A DNA stretch of 64,000 bases from Streptomyces chromofuscus (GTDB lineage: Bacteria > Actinomycetota > Actinomycetes > Streptomycetales > Streptomycetaceae). Positions 16,945 through 25,959 of the stretch are shown piece after piece. The notes under the pieces were generated by a model. That model was not told where the DNA came from and did not search any database. It saw only the letters and a list, made by a program, of their open reading frames with translations. The number at the start of each line of letters is the position of its first letter. Position 1 is the first letter of the stretch. The translations under genes were made by a program, and so were the position numbers. Location: assembly GCF_015160875.1 (NCBI RefSeq), contig NZ_CP063374.1, positions 6,079,501 to 6,143,500 of the forward strand, read 5' to 3'.

Positions 16945-18930
16945 ATGACGAAGCCCTCACTCCCCGAACTCCTGCATGCCGCCGTCACAGCCGTCGGCGG
17001 TACGGAGCGCCCCGGCCAGGTGACCATGGCCGAAGCCGTCGCGGAGGCGATCGACGACGGCTCACATCTGCTCGTCCAGGCCGGCACCGGCACCGGCAAG
17101 TCGCTGGGCTACCTGGTGCCCGCGCTCGCGCACGGTGAGCGGGTCGTCGTGGCGACCGCCACCCTGGCGCTGCAGCGCCAGCTGGTGGAGCGGGACCTGC
17201 CGCGCACGGTCGAGGCGCTGCACCCGCTGCTGCGCCGCCGTCCGGAGTTCGCGATGCTGAAGGGCCGGTCGAACTACCTGTGCCTGCACCGCCTGCACGA
17301 GGGCGTTCCGCAGGACGAGGAGGAGGGCCTCTTCGACCAGTTCGAGGCGGCCGCGCCCACCAGCAAGCTGGGCCAGGACCTGCTGCGGCTGCGGGACTGG
17401 TCGGACGAGACCGAGAGCGGCGACCGCGACGATCTCACGCCGGGTGTCTCCGACCGGGCGTGGGCCCAGGTGTCCGTCTCGTCGCGGGAGTGCCTGGGGG
17501 CTTCGAAGTGCGCCTACGGCGCCGAGTGCTTCGCCGAGATGGCCCGGGAGCGCGCCAAGCTCGCCGAGGTCGTCGTCACCAACCACGCGCTGCTCGCCAT
17601 CGACGCCATCGAGGGCGCCCCGGTGCTCCCGCAGCACGAGGTGCTGATCGTGGACGAGGCGCACGAACTGGTCTCCCGCGTCACCGGCGTCGCCACCGGC
17701 GAGCTGACCCCCGGCCAGGTCAACCGCGCCGTCCGGCGGGCCGCGAAACTCGTCAACGAGAAGGCCGCCGACCAGCTCCAGACCGCCGCCGAGGGCTTCG
17801 AGCGGCTGATGGAGCTGGCCCTGCCCGGCCGGCTGGAGGAGATCCCGGAGGACCTCGGGTACGCGCTGACGGCGCTGCGCGACGCCTGCCGCACGGTCAT
17901 CTCCGCGATCGGCGCGACCCGTGACAAGTCCGTCCAGGACGAGGACGCGGTCCGCAAGCAGGCGCTGGCCTCCGTGGAGTCGGTGCACGACGTGGCGGAG
18001 CGCATCACCCATGGCTCGGAGTGGGACGTCGTCTGGTACGAGCGCCACGACCGGTTCGGCGCGTCCCTCCGCGTCGCCCCGATGTCGGTCTCCGGCTTGC
18101 TGCGGGAGAAGCTCTTCACGGACCGTTCCGTGATCCTCACCTCCGCGACCCTGAAGCTGGGCGGCGACTTCAACGGCGTCGGCGCGTCCCTGGGACTGGC
18201 CCCCGAGGGCACCGAGGGTGACGACCTGCCCCAGTGGAAGGGCGCCGACGTCGGCTCGCCGTTCGACTACCCGAAGCAGGGCATCCTCTACGTCGCCAAG
18301 CACCTGTCCCGCCCCGCGCGAGACGGCGATCGGGCGGACATGCTGGACGAGCTGACGGAGCTGATCCAGGCGGCGGGCGGGCGCACCCTCGGCCTGTTCT
18401 CCTCGATGCGGGCCGCCCAGCTGGCCGCCGAGGAACTGCGCTCCCGGATTCCCGAGTTCCCGATCCTCCTCCAGGGCGAGGAGACCCTGGGCGAGCTGAT
18501 CAAGAACTTCGCCGCCGATCCGAAGACGTGCCTTTTCGGGACGCTGTCGCTCTGGCAGGGCGTGGACGTGCCCGGACCGAGCTGTCAGCTGGTCGTCATG
18601 GACAAGATCCCGTTCCCGCGTCCGGACGACCCGCTGATGAGCGCCCGCCAGAAGGCGGTGGAGGACGCCGGCGGCAACGGCTTCATGGCGGTCGCCGCCA
18701 CGCACGCGGCCCTGCTGATGGCGCAGGGCGCGGGCCGCCTCGTCCGGGCCTCGGGGGACCGCGGTGTCGTCGCCGTCCTGGACCAGCGGCTGGCCACGGC
18801 ACGCTACGGGAGCTATCTGAAGGCGTCACTGCCCGACTTCTGGTACACGACGGACCGCAACCAGGTCCGGAAGTCGCTGGCCGCGATCGACGCGGCGGCC
18901 CAGCAGAAGGAAGCGCAGCCGGCCCCATGA
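16945..18930 (+). CDS. dinG: DinG-family ATP-dependent DNA helicase (XPD-like)
   Basis: Superfamily 2, 5'-3' helicase of the DinG/XPD group acting on R-loops, D-loops and other repair structures. The product is 661 residues. Walker A is GTGTGKS; the DEAH box is IVDEAHEL; further motifs are LTSATL and a C-terminal QGAGRLVR. The cysteines in NYLCL, ECLGASKCAYGAECF fit the [4Fe-4S] cluster of the family. It converges on lexA. I found no SOS box in the 243-bp upstream gap, so SOS control is not shown. Confidence 0.93.
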   Translation: MTKPSLPELLHAAVTAVGGTERPGQVTMAEAVAEAIDDGSHLLVQAGTGTGKSLGYLVPALAHGERVVVATATLALQRQLVERDLPRTVEALHPLLRRRPEFAMLKGRSNYLCLHRLHEGVPQDEEEGLFDQFEAAAPTSKLGQDLLRLRDWSDETESGDRDDLTPGVSDRAWAQVSVSSRECLGASKCAYGAECFAEMARERAKLAEVVVTNHALLAIDAIEGAPVLPQHEVLIVDEAHELVSRVTGVATGELTPGQVNRAVRRAAKLVNEKAADQLQTAAEGFERLMELALPGRLEEIPEDLGYALTALRDACRTVISAIGATRDKSVQDEDAVRKQALASVESVHDVAERITHGSEWDVVWYERHDRFGASLRVAPMSVSGLLREKLFTDRSVILTSATLKLGGDFNGVGASLGLAPEGTEGDDLPQWKGADVGSPFDYPKQGILYVAKHLSRPARDGDRADMLDELTELIQAAGGRTLGLFSSMRAAQLAAEELRSRIPEFPILLQGEETLGELIKNFAADPKTCLFGTLSLWQGVDVPGPSCQLVVMDKIPFPRPDDPLMSARQKAVEDAGGNGFMAVAATHAALLMAQGAGRLVRASGDRGVVAVLDQRLATARYGSYLKASLPDFWYTTDRNQVRKSLAAIDAAAQQKEAQPAP

Positions 18931-19277
18931 ACGACAGGGCGATTCGGCGTGACAGGCCGGCCGGTACGCCGCCGTGCGGGTCGCCGGGGTCACGGTACGC
19001 GTGGGGCGAGCGTCTCGGAGGGGTCGTCGGGGTGGCGTGAGGGCCGGGGTGCGTGTGCCTGGAGTGCCGCTGGGTGGAGAGGCGTGGGGTGAGCGTCTCT
19101 GAGGGACCGCCGGGGTGGCGTGAAGCTGCCGAGGGCGAGTGTCTCCGAGGTACCGTCGGATGCCTCGAGTGCGCGAGCGTCTCCATGAGAGGTCGCCGGG
19201 GTGGCGCGACCGCGGAGGCCTACGCCGGTGAGAAGCCCGCCGAGGCGGCACGACGCGCGGGGCGGCCTCGCCTACCC

Positions 19278-19316
19278 AGTCGCCCCCTGCGGGGCGGCAC
19301 CGCGCAGGGGGCGACT
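19278..19316. terminator. Strong 14-bp hairpin in the dinG-lexA gap
   Basis: Perfect inverted repeat AGTCGCCCCCTGCG / CGCAGGGGGCGACT with an 11-nt loop. No U-tract, as usual for Streptomyces terminators. It lies between convergent genes and is the better placed of the two for dinG. Confidence 0.7.
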
Positions 19317-19435
19317 CGCTCCGGGGTGCACCACGCAGGTCGCCCAGCCTCGCAGAAGCCTCCGAAGACGCCCCCGATTAAGACGCCTCCGGCGAAGACG
19401 CCCCCGAACCCGGCGCGGGCGCAGACAGCACAGGA

Positions 19436-19463
19436 CCCCGGAACCGGCGCAGAGGTTCCGGGG
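19436..19463. terminator. Hairpin just downstream of lexA
   Basis: Perfect 10-bp inverted repeat CCCCGGAACC / GGTTCCGGGG with an 8-nt loop, 46 nt beyond the lexA stop on the minus strand. Probable lexA terminator. Confidence 0.75.
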
Positions 19464-19509
19464 CCCGGTCAGGGGAGGGCGGACGCGAGAGGGCCGCCCG
19501 CGACGGGCG

Positions 19510-20286
19510 TCACACCCGGCGCAGTACGGCGACCACCTTGCCTAGGATCGTCGCGTCGTCGCCCGGAATGGGCTCGTAGGCCGAGTTGTGCGGCAGCAGC
19601 CAGACGTGGCCGTCCTCGCGCTTGAAGCGCTTGACGGTGGCCTCGCCGTCGAGCATGGCGGCCACGATGTCACCGTTCTCGGCGACCGGCTGGCGGCGGA
19701 CGGTGACCCAGTCGCCGTCGCAGATCGCCGCCTCGATCATCGAGTCACCGACGACCTTCAGCACGAACAGCTCGCCGTCACCGACGAGCTGCCGGGGCAG
19801 CGGGAAGACGTCCTCGACCGACTCCTCGGCCAGGATCGGGCCACCGGCGGCGATCCGGCCGACCAGCGGGACGTACGACGCGGCGGGCTTGCCCGCGGTG
19901 TCCGTCGGCTGCACCGAAGCGGCCTGGTCCGAGCCACGCACCTCGTACGCGCGCGGACGGTGCGGGTCACGGCGCAGAAACCCCTTGCGCTCCAGTGCCA
20001 TCAGCTGGTGCGCCACGGAGGACGTGCTGGACAGGCCGACCGCCTGGCCGATCTCCCGCATCGACGGCGGGTAGCCGCGCCGCTGCACGGAGTCCCTGAT
20101 GACCTCGATCACCCGGCGTTGCCGGTCGGTCAGCCCGGAGCTGTCCGCCCGGATGCCTGGAGGTCGGCCCGGCAGGGAGCGCTTGTGCGCCTCTGGATTC
20201 GTGGCTTCGTTCATCGCATGCACCGGCTCGAGTCGGCCCTGGGAGCGGTCCTGGGCAGTGATGGCACTGTCTGCGGTGGTGGTCAC
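19510..20286 (-). CDS. lexA: LexA repressor of the SOS response
   Basis: Repressor of DNA-damage genes that self-cleaves when RecA filaments form. The product is 258 residues from GTG 20286, preceded by GAGAGGGG on the minus strand. An N-terminal extension of about 50 residues (typical of Streptomyces LexA) precedes the winged helix (LTDRQRRVIEVIRDSVQRRGYPPSMREIGQAVGLSS...). The cleavage region is VGRIAAGGPI, with scissile Ala-Gly. The catalytic dyad is Ser182 in VVGDSMIEA and Lys219 in GEATVKRF. An SOS box lies about 60 bp upstream, implying autoregulation. nrdR-nrdJ is transcribed divergently. Confidence 0.97.
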   Translation of the reverse strand: MTTTADSAITAQDRSQGRLEPVHAMNEATNPEAHKRSLPGRPPGIRADSSGLTDRQRRVIEVIRDSVQRRGYPPSMREIGQAVGLSSTSSVAHQLMALERKGFLRRDPHRPRAYEVRGSDQAASVQPTDTAGKPAASYVPLVGRIAAGGPILAEESVEDVFPLPRQLVGDGELFVLKVVGDSMIEAAICDGDWVTVRRQPVAENGDIVAAMLDGEATVKRFKREDGHVWLLPHNSAYEPIPGDDATILGKVVAVLRRV

Positions 20287-20345
20287 GTCGGCCCCTCTCG
20301 ATGGTCTCCCTGCAGGACAACGGTAGTTGCTTTCGAAAGGTTGCG

Positions 20346-20361
20346 CCAAACACACGTTCGA
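20346..20361 (-). promoter_or_regulatory. LexA SOS box in the lexA promoter
   Basis: Minus-strand sequence TCGAACGTGTGTTTGG matches the actinobacterial SOS consensus TCGAAC-N4-GTTCGA: one half-site is perfect and the other has GTTTG. It lies 60-75 bp upstream of the lexA start codon and points to autorepression. Confidence 0.85.
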
Positions 20362-20696
20362 GTGAAAAAGTGCGAATCGCCGGACGCGATCATGTGTCCG
20401 GGTGTATGGCCAACGCGGCACCCTGCGGGCGAAAGCGCCCATTGTTGTACTCTTCACCGCCGGGTCGAGCCCTCGTGAGGACGGGGCCCAGTCTGCCATC
20501 CGCCGCCCCGTTGACCGGGCACCGGCCCCCGTTCGCGTCGGAGTCCCACCTCTTCTCCGTGCGGCGCTCACGGTATCTCCCCACGTGCCGAAGCAATACG
20601 GCCGCGCCGCCGACACGCCCTGGGTGCCGCACGCGCGCATACGGGCAGGTGGTGCGCCCGTCGACACGCGTGGCTGGGCGGATGTACGGGCCGATC

Positions 20697-20743
20697 CCCA
20701 CATCTAGTGGTTGGATGGCTACAGCAGCCCAGAAGTTGTGGTC
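20697..20743 (+). promoter_or_regulatory. Tandem NrdR-box candidates upstream of nrdRJ
   Basis: Two 16-bp elements, CCCACATCTAGTGGTT (20697-20712) and CCCAGAAGTTGTGGTC (20728-20743), share CCCA at the left and GTGGT at the right and are exactly 31 bp apart, three helical turns. This matches the known geometry of paired NrdR boxes, although the core is diverged from the consensus. A TATGCT -10 candidate follows at 20774-20779. NrdR would repress its own operon when (d)ATP is high. Confidence 0.7.
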
Positions 20744-20848
20744 CCCCCGGTCTTTGGCCGCCCGATCATCGCCTATGCTTGTGCTCGCTTCGAGGGGCCC
20801 GAGGGTCTTTTGAGGCTATTGAGTCTGCTGTGAGGAGGGTTGGAGTAC

Positions 20849-21400
20849 ATGCACTGCCCCTTCTGCAGGCACCCCGACAGCCGTGTGGTCGACAGTCGTA
20901 CGACCGACGACGGCACGTCGATCCGCAGGCGCCGCCAGTGCCCGGACTGCTCCCGTCGTTTCACGACCGTGGAGACGTGTTCGCTCATGGTGGTCAAGCG
21001 GTCCGGAGTCACCGAGCCCTTCAGCCGCACCAAGATCATCAACGGCGTGCGCAAGGCATGTCAGGGGCGGCCCGTCACCGAGGACGCACTCGCTCAGCTC
21101 GGCCAGCGGGTCGAGGAGGCCGTGCGGGCCACCGGGAGCGCCGAGCTGACCACCCATGACGTGGGGCTGGCCATACTCGGCCCGCTGCAGGAGCTCGACC
21201 TCGTCGCCTATCTGCGCTTCGCGTCCGTCTACCGGGCGTTCGAGTCGCTGGAGGACTTCGAGGCGGCGATCGCGGAACTGAGGCAACAGCCGGAACTCTC
21301 CGCCGCGGACGACGAGGACGGCGGTACGGGGAGCCCGGAGGACGACCGCGGGTCCGGAGGGGCTGCTCAGCTCCCCGAGCCCGCCCGCGCCGCCGACTGA
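20849..21400 (+). CDS. nrdR: Transcriptional repressor NrdR
   Basis: Nucleotide-sensing repressor of ribonucleotide reductase genes. ATG 20849 gives the canonical MHCPFCRHPDSRVVDSR; an in-frame TTG at 20840 is less likely. The product is 183 residues. A zinc ribbon (CPFC...CPDC) is followed by RRFTTVE and an ATP-cone domain (VVKRSGVTEPFSRTKIINGVRKACQGRPV...). A C-terminal acidic Gly/Ser tail of about 40 residues is extra. It is the first gene of an operon with nrdJ, with paired NrdR-like boxes upstream. Confidence 0.97.
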   Translation: MHCPFCRHPDSRVVDSRTTDDGTSIRRRRQCPDCSRRFTTVETCSLMVVKRSGVTEPFSRTKIINGVRKACQGRPVTEDALAQLGQRVEEAVRATGSAELTTHDVGLAILGPLQELDLVAYLRFASVYRAFESLEDFEAAIAELRQQPELSAADDEDGGTGSPEDDRGSGGAAQLPEPARAAD

Positions 21401-21562
21401 ACGGCGGCCGGGACCGGAGGCGGCATCCGGACCGGCCGGGTCGGCGGCGATCGAAGACCTGTTGCGGGCGGCAGCGAGAGGGGCCCGCAACACATGACAG
21501 AACACCGTGCTTCGGGAACATCGGAGCACTTCAGGGCGTTTTCGCCCGTACAGGGAGGCGGC

Positions 21563-24457
21563 ATGACAGAGACGGCGAGCGGCCCGGCACGAGGTTCCCG
21601 AGCGAAGGGCACCAAGGCCACCAAGGGGCTGCGTATCGAGCGCATCCACACCACCCCCGGCGTGCACCCGTACGACGAGGTGGCCTGGGAGCGCCGTGAC
21701 GTCGTCATGACCAACTGGCGCGACGGCTCGGTCAATTTCGAGCAGCGTGGCGTCGAGTTCCCCGACTTCTGGTCGGTGAACGCGGTCAACATCGTCACCA
21801 GCAAGTACTTCCGCGGTGCCGTAGGCACCCCGCAGCGCGAGACCAGCCTCAGGCAGCTGATCGACCGCATCGTGAAGACGTACCGGAAGGCCGGCGAGGA
21901 CTACAAGTACTTCGCCTCGCCCGCCGACGCCGAGATCTTCGAGCACGAGCTGGCGTACGCCCTCCTGCACCAGATCTTCAGCTTCAACAGCCCCGTCTGG
22001 TTCAACGTCGGCACCCCGCAACCCCAGCAGGTCTCCGCCTGCTTCATCCTGTCCGTCGACGACTCCATGGAGTCGATCCTCGACTGGTACAAGGAAGAGG
22101 GCATGATCTTCAAGGGCGGCTCCGGCGCCGGCCTGAACCTGTCCCGCATCCGCTCCTCCAAGGAGCTGCTCTCCTCCGGCGGCAACGCCTCCGGTCCCGT
22201 CTCCTTCATGCGAGGCGCCGACGCCTCCGCAGGAACGATCAAGTCGGGCGGCGCCACCCGCCGTGCCGCCAAGATGGTCATCCTCGACGTCGACCACCCC
22301 GACATCGAGGACTTCATCGAGACCAAGGTGAAGGAAGAGGAGAAGATCCGCGCCCTGCGCGACGCGGGCTTCGACATGGACCTGGGCGGCGAGGACATCA
22401 CCTCCGTCCAGTACCAGAACGCCAACAACTCGGTCCGCGTGAACGACGCGTTCATGAAGGCCGTCGAGAGCGGCGGCAAGTTCGGCCTGCGTGCCCGCAT
22501 GACCGGTGAGGTCATCGAGGAGGTCGACGCCAAGGCCCTGTTCCGCAAGATGGCCGAGGCCGCCTGGGCCTGCGCCGACCCGGGCATTCAGTACGACGAC
22601 ACCATCAACCACTGGCACACCTGCCCGGAGTCCGGCCGCATCAACGGCTCGAACCCCTGCAGCGAGTACATGCACCTGGACAACACGTCCTGCAACCTGG
22701 CCTCGCTGAACCTGATGAAGTTCCTCAAGGACGACGGCAAGGGCAACCAGTCCTTCGAGGTCGAGCGCTTCGCCAAGGTCGTCGAGCTGGTCATCACCGC
22801 GATGGACATCTCCATCTGCTTCGCGGACTTCCCGACCCAGAAGATCGGCGAGAACACCCGCGCGTTCCGCCAGCTCGGCATCGGCTACGCCAACCTCGGC
22901 GCCCTGCTGATGGCGACCGGCCACGCGTACGACTCCGACGGCGGCCGCGCCCTCGCCGGTGCCGTCACCTCCCTGATGACCGGCACGGCCTACCGGCGCT
23001 CCGCCGAGCTCGCCGCGGTCGTCGGCCCGTACGACGGCTACGCCCGCAACGCCGATGCCCACAACCGCGTCATGAAGCAGCACTCCGACGCCAACGGCAC
23101 GGCCGTCCGCATGGACGACCTGGACACGCCGATCTGGGCCGCCGCCACGGAGGCCTGGCAGGACGTGCTGCGCCTCGGCGAGAAGAACGGTTTCCGTAAC
23201 TCCCAGGCGTCCGTCATCGCCCCGACCGGCACCATCGGTCTCGCGATGTCCTGCGACACCACCGGTCTCGAGCCCGACCTCGCCCTGGTCAAGTTCAAGA
23301 AGCTGGTCGGCGGCGGCTCGATGCAGATCGTCAACGGCACCGTCCCGCAGGCCCTGCGCCGCCTGGGCTACCAGGAGGAGCAGATCGAGGCGATCGTCGC
23401 CCACATCGCCGAGCACGGCAACGTGATCGACGCCCCGGGTCTCAAGCCCGAGCACTACGAGGTGTTCGACTGCGCCATGGGCGAGCGCGCCATCTCCCCG
23501 ATGGGCCACGTCCGCATGATGGCCGCCATCCAGCCGTGGATCTCCGGCGCCCTGTCCAAGACGGTCAACATGCCGGAGACGGCGACCGTCGAGGAGGTCG
23601 AGGAGATCTACTTCGAGGCCTGGAAGATGGGCATCAAGGCCCTCGCCATCTACCGCGACAACTGCAAGGTCGGCCAGCCGCTCTCCGCCAAGACCAAGGA
23701 GAAGGAGAAGGCCGAGGTCACGGAGAAGGCCGAGGCGACGATCCGCGAGACGGTCGAGAAGGTCGTCGAGTACCGCCCGGTCCGCAAGCGCCTCCCGAAG
23801 GGACGCCCCGGCATCACCACGTCCTTCACCGTCGGCGGTGCCGAGGGTTACATGACCGCCAACTCCTACCCGGACGACGGTCTCGGCGAGGTCTTCTTGA
23901 AGATGTCCAAGCAGGGCTCGACCCTTGCGGGCATGATGGACGCCTTCTCCATCGCGGTCTCCGTCGGCCTCCAGTACGGCGTGCCGCTGGAGACGTACGT
24001 CTCGAAGTTCACCAACATGCGCTTCGAGCCGGCGGGCATGACCGACGACCCGGACGTCCGCATGGCCCAGTCGATCGTCGACTACATCTTCCGCCGCCTG
24101 GCGCTGGACTTCCTGCCCTTCGAGACGCGCTCCGCGCTCGGCATCCACTCCGCCGAGGAGCGCCAGCGTCACCTGGAGACCGGTTCGTACGAGCCGCTGG
24201 AGGAGGACGTCGACGTCGAGGGCCTGGCCCAGTCGGCGCCGCGCGCCCAGGAGCTGAAGGCGGTCGCCACGCCGACGGCCGAGGTGGAGGCGGCCAAGCC
24301 CGCCCCCAAGCAGGCCCACACCAGCGCCGAACTGGTGGAGATGCAGCTGGGCATCCAGGCCGACGCCCCTCTGTGCTTCTCCTGCGGCACGAAGATGCAG
24401 CGCGCCGGTTCCTGCTACATCTGCGAGGGCTGCGGCTCGACGAGCGGCTGCAGCTGA
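21563..24457 (+). CDS. nrdJ: Class II (adenosylcobalamin-dependent) ribonucleotide reductase NrdJ
   Basis: Reduces ribonucleotides to deoxyribonucleotides using a B12 radical, independent of oxygen. The product is 964 residues from ATG 21563, which follows GGGAGG (21553-21558); an in-frame ATG at 21494 would add 23 residues. Hallmarks: FNSPVWFNVG, SACFILSVDDSM, FKGGSGAGLNLSRIRSS, the active-site region NPCSEYMHLDNTSCNLASLN, and SVIAPTGTIGLAMSCDTTG. The C-terminal tail has a cysteine-rich module (CFSCGTKM...CYICEGCG) for electron delivery. A charged KEKEKAEVTEKAE linker precedes the last domain. It sits 162 nt after nrdR. Confidence 0.97.
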   Translation: MTETASGPARGSRAKGTKATKGLRIERIHTTPGVHPYDEVAWERRDVVMTNWRDGSVNFEQRGVEFPDFWSVNAVNIVTSKYFRGAVGTPQRETSLRQLIDRIVKTYRKAGEDYKYFASPADAEIFEHELAYALLHQIFSFNSPVWFNVGTPQPQQVSACFILSVDDSMESILDWYKEEGMIFKGGSGAGLNLSRIRSSKELLSSGGNASGPVSFMRGADASAGTIKSGGATRRAAKMVILDVDHPDIEDFIETKVKEEEKIRALRDAGFDMDLGGEDITSVQYQNANNSVRVNDAFMKAVESGGKFGLRARMTGEVIEEVDAKALFRKMAEAAWACADPGIQYDDTINHWHTCPESGRINGSNPCSEYMHLDNTSCNLASLNLMKFLKDDGKGNQSFEVERFAKVVELVITAMDISICFADFPTQKIGENTRAFRQLGIGYANLGALLMATGHAYDSDGGRALAGAVTSLMTGTAYRRSAELAAVVGPYDGYARNADAHNRVMKQHSDANGTAVRMDDLDTPIWAAATEAWQDVLRLGEKNGFRNSQASVIAPTGTIGLAMSCDTTGLEPDLALVKFKKLVGGGSMQIVNGTVPQALRRLGYQEEQIEAIVAHIAEHGNVIDAPGLKPEHYEVFDCAMGERAISPMGHVRMMAAIQPWISGALSKTVNMPETATVEEVEEIYFEAWKMGIKALAIYRDNCKVGQPLSAKTKEKEKAEVTEKAEATIRETVEKVVEYRPVRKRLPKGRPGITTSFTVGGAEGYMTANSYPDDGLGEVFLKMSKQGSTLAGMMDAFSIAVSVGLQYGVPLETYVSKFTNMRFEPAGMTDDPDVRMAQSIVDYIFRRLALDFLPFETRSALGIHSAEERQRHLETGSYEPLEEDVDVEGLAQSAPRAQELKAVATPTAEVEAAKPAPKQAHTSAELVEMQLGIQADAPLCFSCGTKMQRAGSCYICEGCGSTSGCS

Positions 24458-24479
24458 CGCCTGACGGGTAGTCACTGAG

Positions 24480-24516
24480 GACGAGGGGCGCCGGCTCCGT
24501 GCCGGCGCCCCTCGTC
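24480..24516. terminator. 16-bp perfect hairpin between nrdJ and the TerD-like gene
   Basis: GACGAGGGGCGCCGGC / GCCGGCGCCCCTCGTC with a 5-nt TCCGT loop, between two convergent genes; a probable bidirectional terminator. Confidence 0.92.
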
Positions 24517-24553
24517 GTCGTACGTGTTCAACCCGTGCGCGATCGCCGGGCGG

Positions 24554-25087
24554 TTACGGGGTGGGCCCGTGGCCCATCGTCCTGGTGAAGGTGGCGGGGT
24601 CGTCCTCGAAGCCGTGGACGCCCGGGTGGAAGTCCCACGCCCCGGCGTCGCCGCGCACGAACTCCGCCACGCGTGCCGCCGTGGAGCCGAGGACGTCGCC
24701 GAAGTCGTCGGTGGCGAGGTCGGTGTAGCCCTCGCGGATGCGCAGGGACGGCTTGATCACGCTGACGAAGGTGCGGCGGGCGGGGCGCTGCTGGATGATG
24801 ACGCCGACCACCACGCGCGCGTAGCGCGGGTCGAGCCGGTCGAGTTCCACCGTCAGGACCTCGTCCCAGCCGAAGCCCTTGCCGTCCTTGCTGTCCCGGT
24901 TGAGCGTGATGGTGCCGTCCGGGGAGCGGCTGTCGAAGTGGACCACATAGGCGGGGTCGCCATGGGGATCGCTCTCCGTATAGGTGGCGGCCACTATGTC
25001 CAGATCGGTCGGTGGCTGGTCCGCCGTACTCGGGTCCCACTTCACTGCGATCTCGACCTTGCGGATCCCCTTGGTGATGCCGCTCAT
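24554..25087 (-). CDS. TerD-family stress protein
   Basis: TerD-domain protein of 177 residues (calcium-binding stress/tellurium-resistance family). Start at 25087, preceded by GGGGGAC. The fold is recognisable from the N-terminal MSGITKGIRKVEIAVKWDP, DLDIVAATY, FDSRSPDGTITLNRD and the WDEVLTVELDRLDPRYARVVVGVIIQQ block. In typical TerD the metal loop reads like GEGDGDDE; here it is DGKGFGWDE, with fewer acidic groups, so calcium binding may be weakened. It stands alone, without the usual ter cluster neighbours. Confidence 0.87.
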   Translation of the reverse strand: MSGITKGIRKVEIAVKWDPSTADQPPTDLDIVAATYTESDPHGDPAYVVHFDSRSPDGTITLNRDSKDGKGFGWDEVLTVELDRLDPRYARVVVGVIIQQRPARRTFVSVIKPSLRIREGYTDLATDDFGDVLGSTAARVAEFVRGDAGAWDFHPGVHGFEDDPATFTRTMGHGPTP

Positions 25088-25235
25088 CGGACGTCCCCCT
25101 TCCCGTGTGCCGGCAGCCCGAACTGCCGGGCGGCCCAAGATGGTTGTCCATCCTGCCACGCGCGCGGGTGGGCGTGCGCGTGTGCGCCGCGTCGGGACGT
25201 GACCGGCGCCACGCCCGTGGCCTTACGATGGCGCG

Positions 25236-25841
25236 GTGCTGGTCAAGTGGATTCGCTGCACCGTGGTGGACCGCCGGGGGTTCGAGCGGGGACAGCGAAA
25301 GTGGGCGGGGCTTCTGGGGGAGCCGGGATTTCGGGGACAGGGCGGAGGCTGGAGCCGGGGGCGGCCCTCGGTGGCGCACATCTTCGCCTTCTGGGAAAGC
25401 CGTGCCTTCTACGACTCCTTCATGGCCCGCTCCCACGACCGGCTGGCCGCGGCCCAGTCCGGCACCTTCAAGGACGCGCAGGTCCGGCTCTTCGACTACC
25501 GCTTCGACGTGAAGACGGGCTTCGAGCCGCGCTTCACGGACGCCGACCTCGTCCGGGTCGCCCTGTGCCGCGTGCACGAGGAGCGCGTGGAGAACTTCAC
25601 GCTGATGCAGGAGAAGGTCTGGAATCCCGCGATGGCCGGCTCGCCCGGGATGATCCGCGGGCTGTTCGCGGAGGCCCCGGGGCACGAGTTCATGGTCCTG
25701 TCGATGTGGCGGTCGGCCGCCGAGCACGGCAAGTACCGTACCGAGCGCGTGGAGCGGCTCGCCCTGCGGGCCCAGACGGAGGCCGACGTGGCGGCCCTCA
25801 CCGGCGACATCGTGGAGCTGGAGCCCACGTGGATCGTGTGA
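25236..25841 (+). CDS. DUF4937-like (YdbC/ABM-type) protein
   Basis: The product is 201 residues from GTG 25236. It opens MLVKWIRCTVVDRRGFERGQRKWAGL, typical of the DUF4937/YdbC group related to antibiotic-biosynthesis-monooxygenase (dimeric alpha+beta) folds. It appears to be a tandem of two such folds: residues 1-100 and about 105-201 (VALCRVHEERVENFTLMQEKVWNPAM...EFMVLSMWRS). No catalytic residues can be named and the biochemical role is unknown. It is followed 118 nt later by the histidine phosphatase. Confidence 0.72.
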   Translation: MLVKWIRCTVVDRRGFERGQRKWAGLLGEPGFRGQGGGWSRGRPSVAHIFAFWESRAFYDSFMARSHDRLAAAQSGTFKDAQVRLFDYRFDVKTGFEPRFTDADLVRVALCRVHEERVENFTLMQEKVWNPAMAGSPGMIRGLFAEAPGHEFMVLSMWRSAAEHGKYRTERVERLALRAQTEADVAALTGDIVELEPTWIV

Positions 25842-25959
25842 GGTCCACACTCACGATGTGTGCGCCCGGTGTGGCGCAGGGTGCCGGAACCGTGTGACCT
25901 ACGCCGTACAAGCCCCGTACGAGTGCTCGAACCGGCGTCGCCCGATCTAGGGTTTTGGC

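Larger units (their letters stand above)
18931..19509. repeat. dinG-lexA convergent gap with degenerate direct repeats
   Basis: Between the dinG and lexA stops. Imperfect copies of a GCGAGCGTCTC...CGGGGTGGCG module occur near 19006, 19089 and 19173, about 84 bp apart, with a weaker half-copy near 19134. A second low-complexity run of AAGACGCC words lies at about 19365-19410. No gene is supported. Two strong hairpins in this gap are listed separately. Confidence 0.5.

Noticed and set aside
20400..20848. Possible B12 riboswitch upstream of nrdRJ
   Set aside because: No B12-box-like conserved sequence was seen, and NrdR-like boxes explain regulation better.
20816..24475. A 1219-residue minus-strand open frame opposite nrdJ
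   Set aside because: Highly biased composition of long GC-rich antisense frames; no family resemblance; nrdR and nrdJ on the plus strand are unambiguous.
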